In this document: positions 63,568-64,000 of the stretch, one piece after another
How the letters are laid out: each line of letters begins with the position of its first letter
Position numbering within the stretch: the first letter of the stretch is position 1
Assembly: GCA_018136815.1 (NCBI GenBank)
Contig: CM030931.1
Coordinates: 7,727,550-7,791,549 of the forward strand
Origin: Isochrysis galbana
Lineage: Eukaryota; Haptophyta; Isochrysidales; Isochrysidaceae
Length of the DNA stretch: 64,000 bases
Direction of reading: 5' to 3'
Notes under the pieces: generated by a model
Told to the model about the DNA's origin: nothing
The model's database searches: none
What the model saw: the letters and a program-made list of their open reading frames with translations, nothing else
Made by a program: the position numbers and the translations under genes

Positions 63568-64000
63568 AACTAAGTTTATACTTAGTTCAGCATGGGGGGG
63601 CGCCTCGCGTCCCCCCTCTCAGGCACCAATTCCCCTCCGGGGGGCCTGTCGGTCATCCCCATGCTCTGCCTTTTGGCATGAGCAGGGCACTCAACACAAC
63701 CACCCAGACGCCCAGTGGGCGCGGGTCGCGAGCCGCACTCCCTGGCCCGATTGGGCCTGCTCTCGTACTGACTCCCCCCCCCATCCCTGGTCGCCAGGCA
63801 GACAGGGGCCACTGGGCGGCACCCAGGGCCAGCGAGGCAAGCGTGGGAGAGGCAGGGGGGGCCAGGGGCTGAGCCCCAGCCTCCACTGCCCCCTGAGCTG
63901 CCCTGGCTGGCCCTCTGGATGCCCCCAAAGGACCTCTGAGAGCAGGCCGTGGCGCGCCGCATGGCGACGCGCCGCAGGGAGAGAGGTGGAGGAGAGCGAA
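63568..64000 (+). mobile_element. 917-bp-family element, runs off the window
   Basis: Starts with the perfect palindrome AACTAAGTTTATACTTAGTT, then cagcatgg and a G7-CGCCTCGCG-hairpin-C6. Collinear with 40687-41090 through the ggccaggggctgagccccag block. The 3' end is beyond the window. Confidence 0.7.

Overview
The window is nuclear DNA from a GC-rich, intron-containing eukaryote, most likely a unicellular alga of the haptophyte/stramenopile kind. The evidence is GT-AG introns of about 75-260 bp that join conserved domains in frame, a lumenal-type C-terminal processing protease, a plastid-style membrane protein, dense homopolymer and GA/CT tracts, and abundant non-LTR, LTR and hAT relics. 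The species cannot be named from the sequence alone. Most exon structures below were built by hand from GT-AG boundaries that preserve both frame and domain continuity.

Layout. 0.4-1.3 kb holds a PH-domain protein. 1.8-6.1 kb is a nest of transposons: a LINE relic with inverted 5' part, a 761-bp non-autonomous element inserted in it, hAT relics, and an ankyrin gene split by a hAT-type MITE. 7.1-8.2 kb is an SGNH hydrolase. 8.3-14.3 kb holds a LINE fragment, hAT relics and a 4.4-kb LINE with 18-bp target-site duplications that has lost its reverse-transcriptase core. 15.5-17.8 kb is a long Ala/Arg-rich coiled-coil protein. 18-23.6 kb has a huge purine tract and two LTR-retrotransposon ends in opposite orientation around an SRPBCC gene. 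25.2-26.6 kb is a GLG1-like membrane protein. 28.0-30.1 kb is a four-exon membrane-anchored TLDc protein. 30.8-33.5 kb has a LINE piece, a cytochrome b561 fragment, a small secreted protein and an AT-richer two-ORF island. 34.5-36.3 kb is a secreted TPR-containing protein. 37.1-39.6 kb is a fusion of 2-keto-3-deoxygluconate kinase with KDPG aldolase. 40-44.8 kb is more repeats plus an ankyrin-WW gene. 45.3-47.3 kb is a CtpA-type protease. 49.6-50.4 kb is an F-box-like gene. 51.2-52.4 kb is a Copia pol end running into an LTR and a gag-like start. 52.9-53.6 kb is a plastid-type membrane protein. 54.6-59.3 kb is a large importin-beta family protein. 60.3-61.4 kb is a small protein with two BRC repeats, and 62.2-62.7 kb is Hikeshi.

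Functional picture. The genes are unrelated housekeeping genes separated by repeats; there is no operon logic. The kinase-aldolase fusion would carry out the two consecutive steps KDG to KDPG to pyruvate plus glyceraldehyde-3-phosphate in one polypeptide. Two nuclear import factors (importin-13/transportin-3-like and Hikeshi) and a RAD51-binding-type protein lie together at the right end. The dominant non-coding theme is a family of non-LTR elements whose 5' end is a palindrome starting AACTAAG followed by an ATG and a G/C hairpin, and whose 3' end, in the LINE and one short copy, is a T-rich tail. Perfect 17-18-bp target-site duplications around three copies fix their boundaries.
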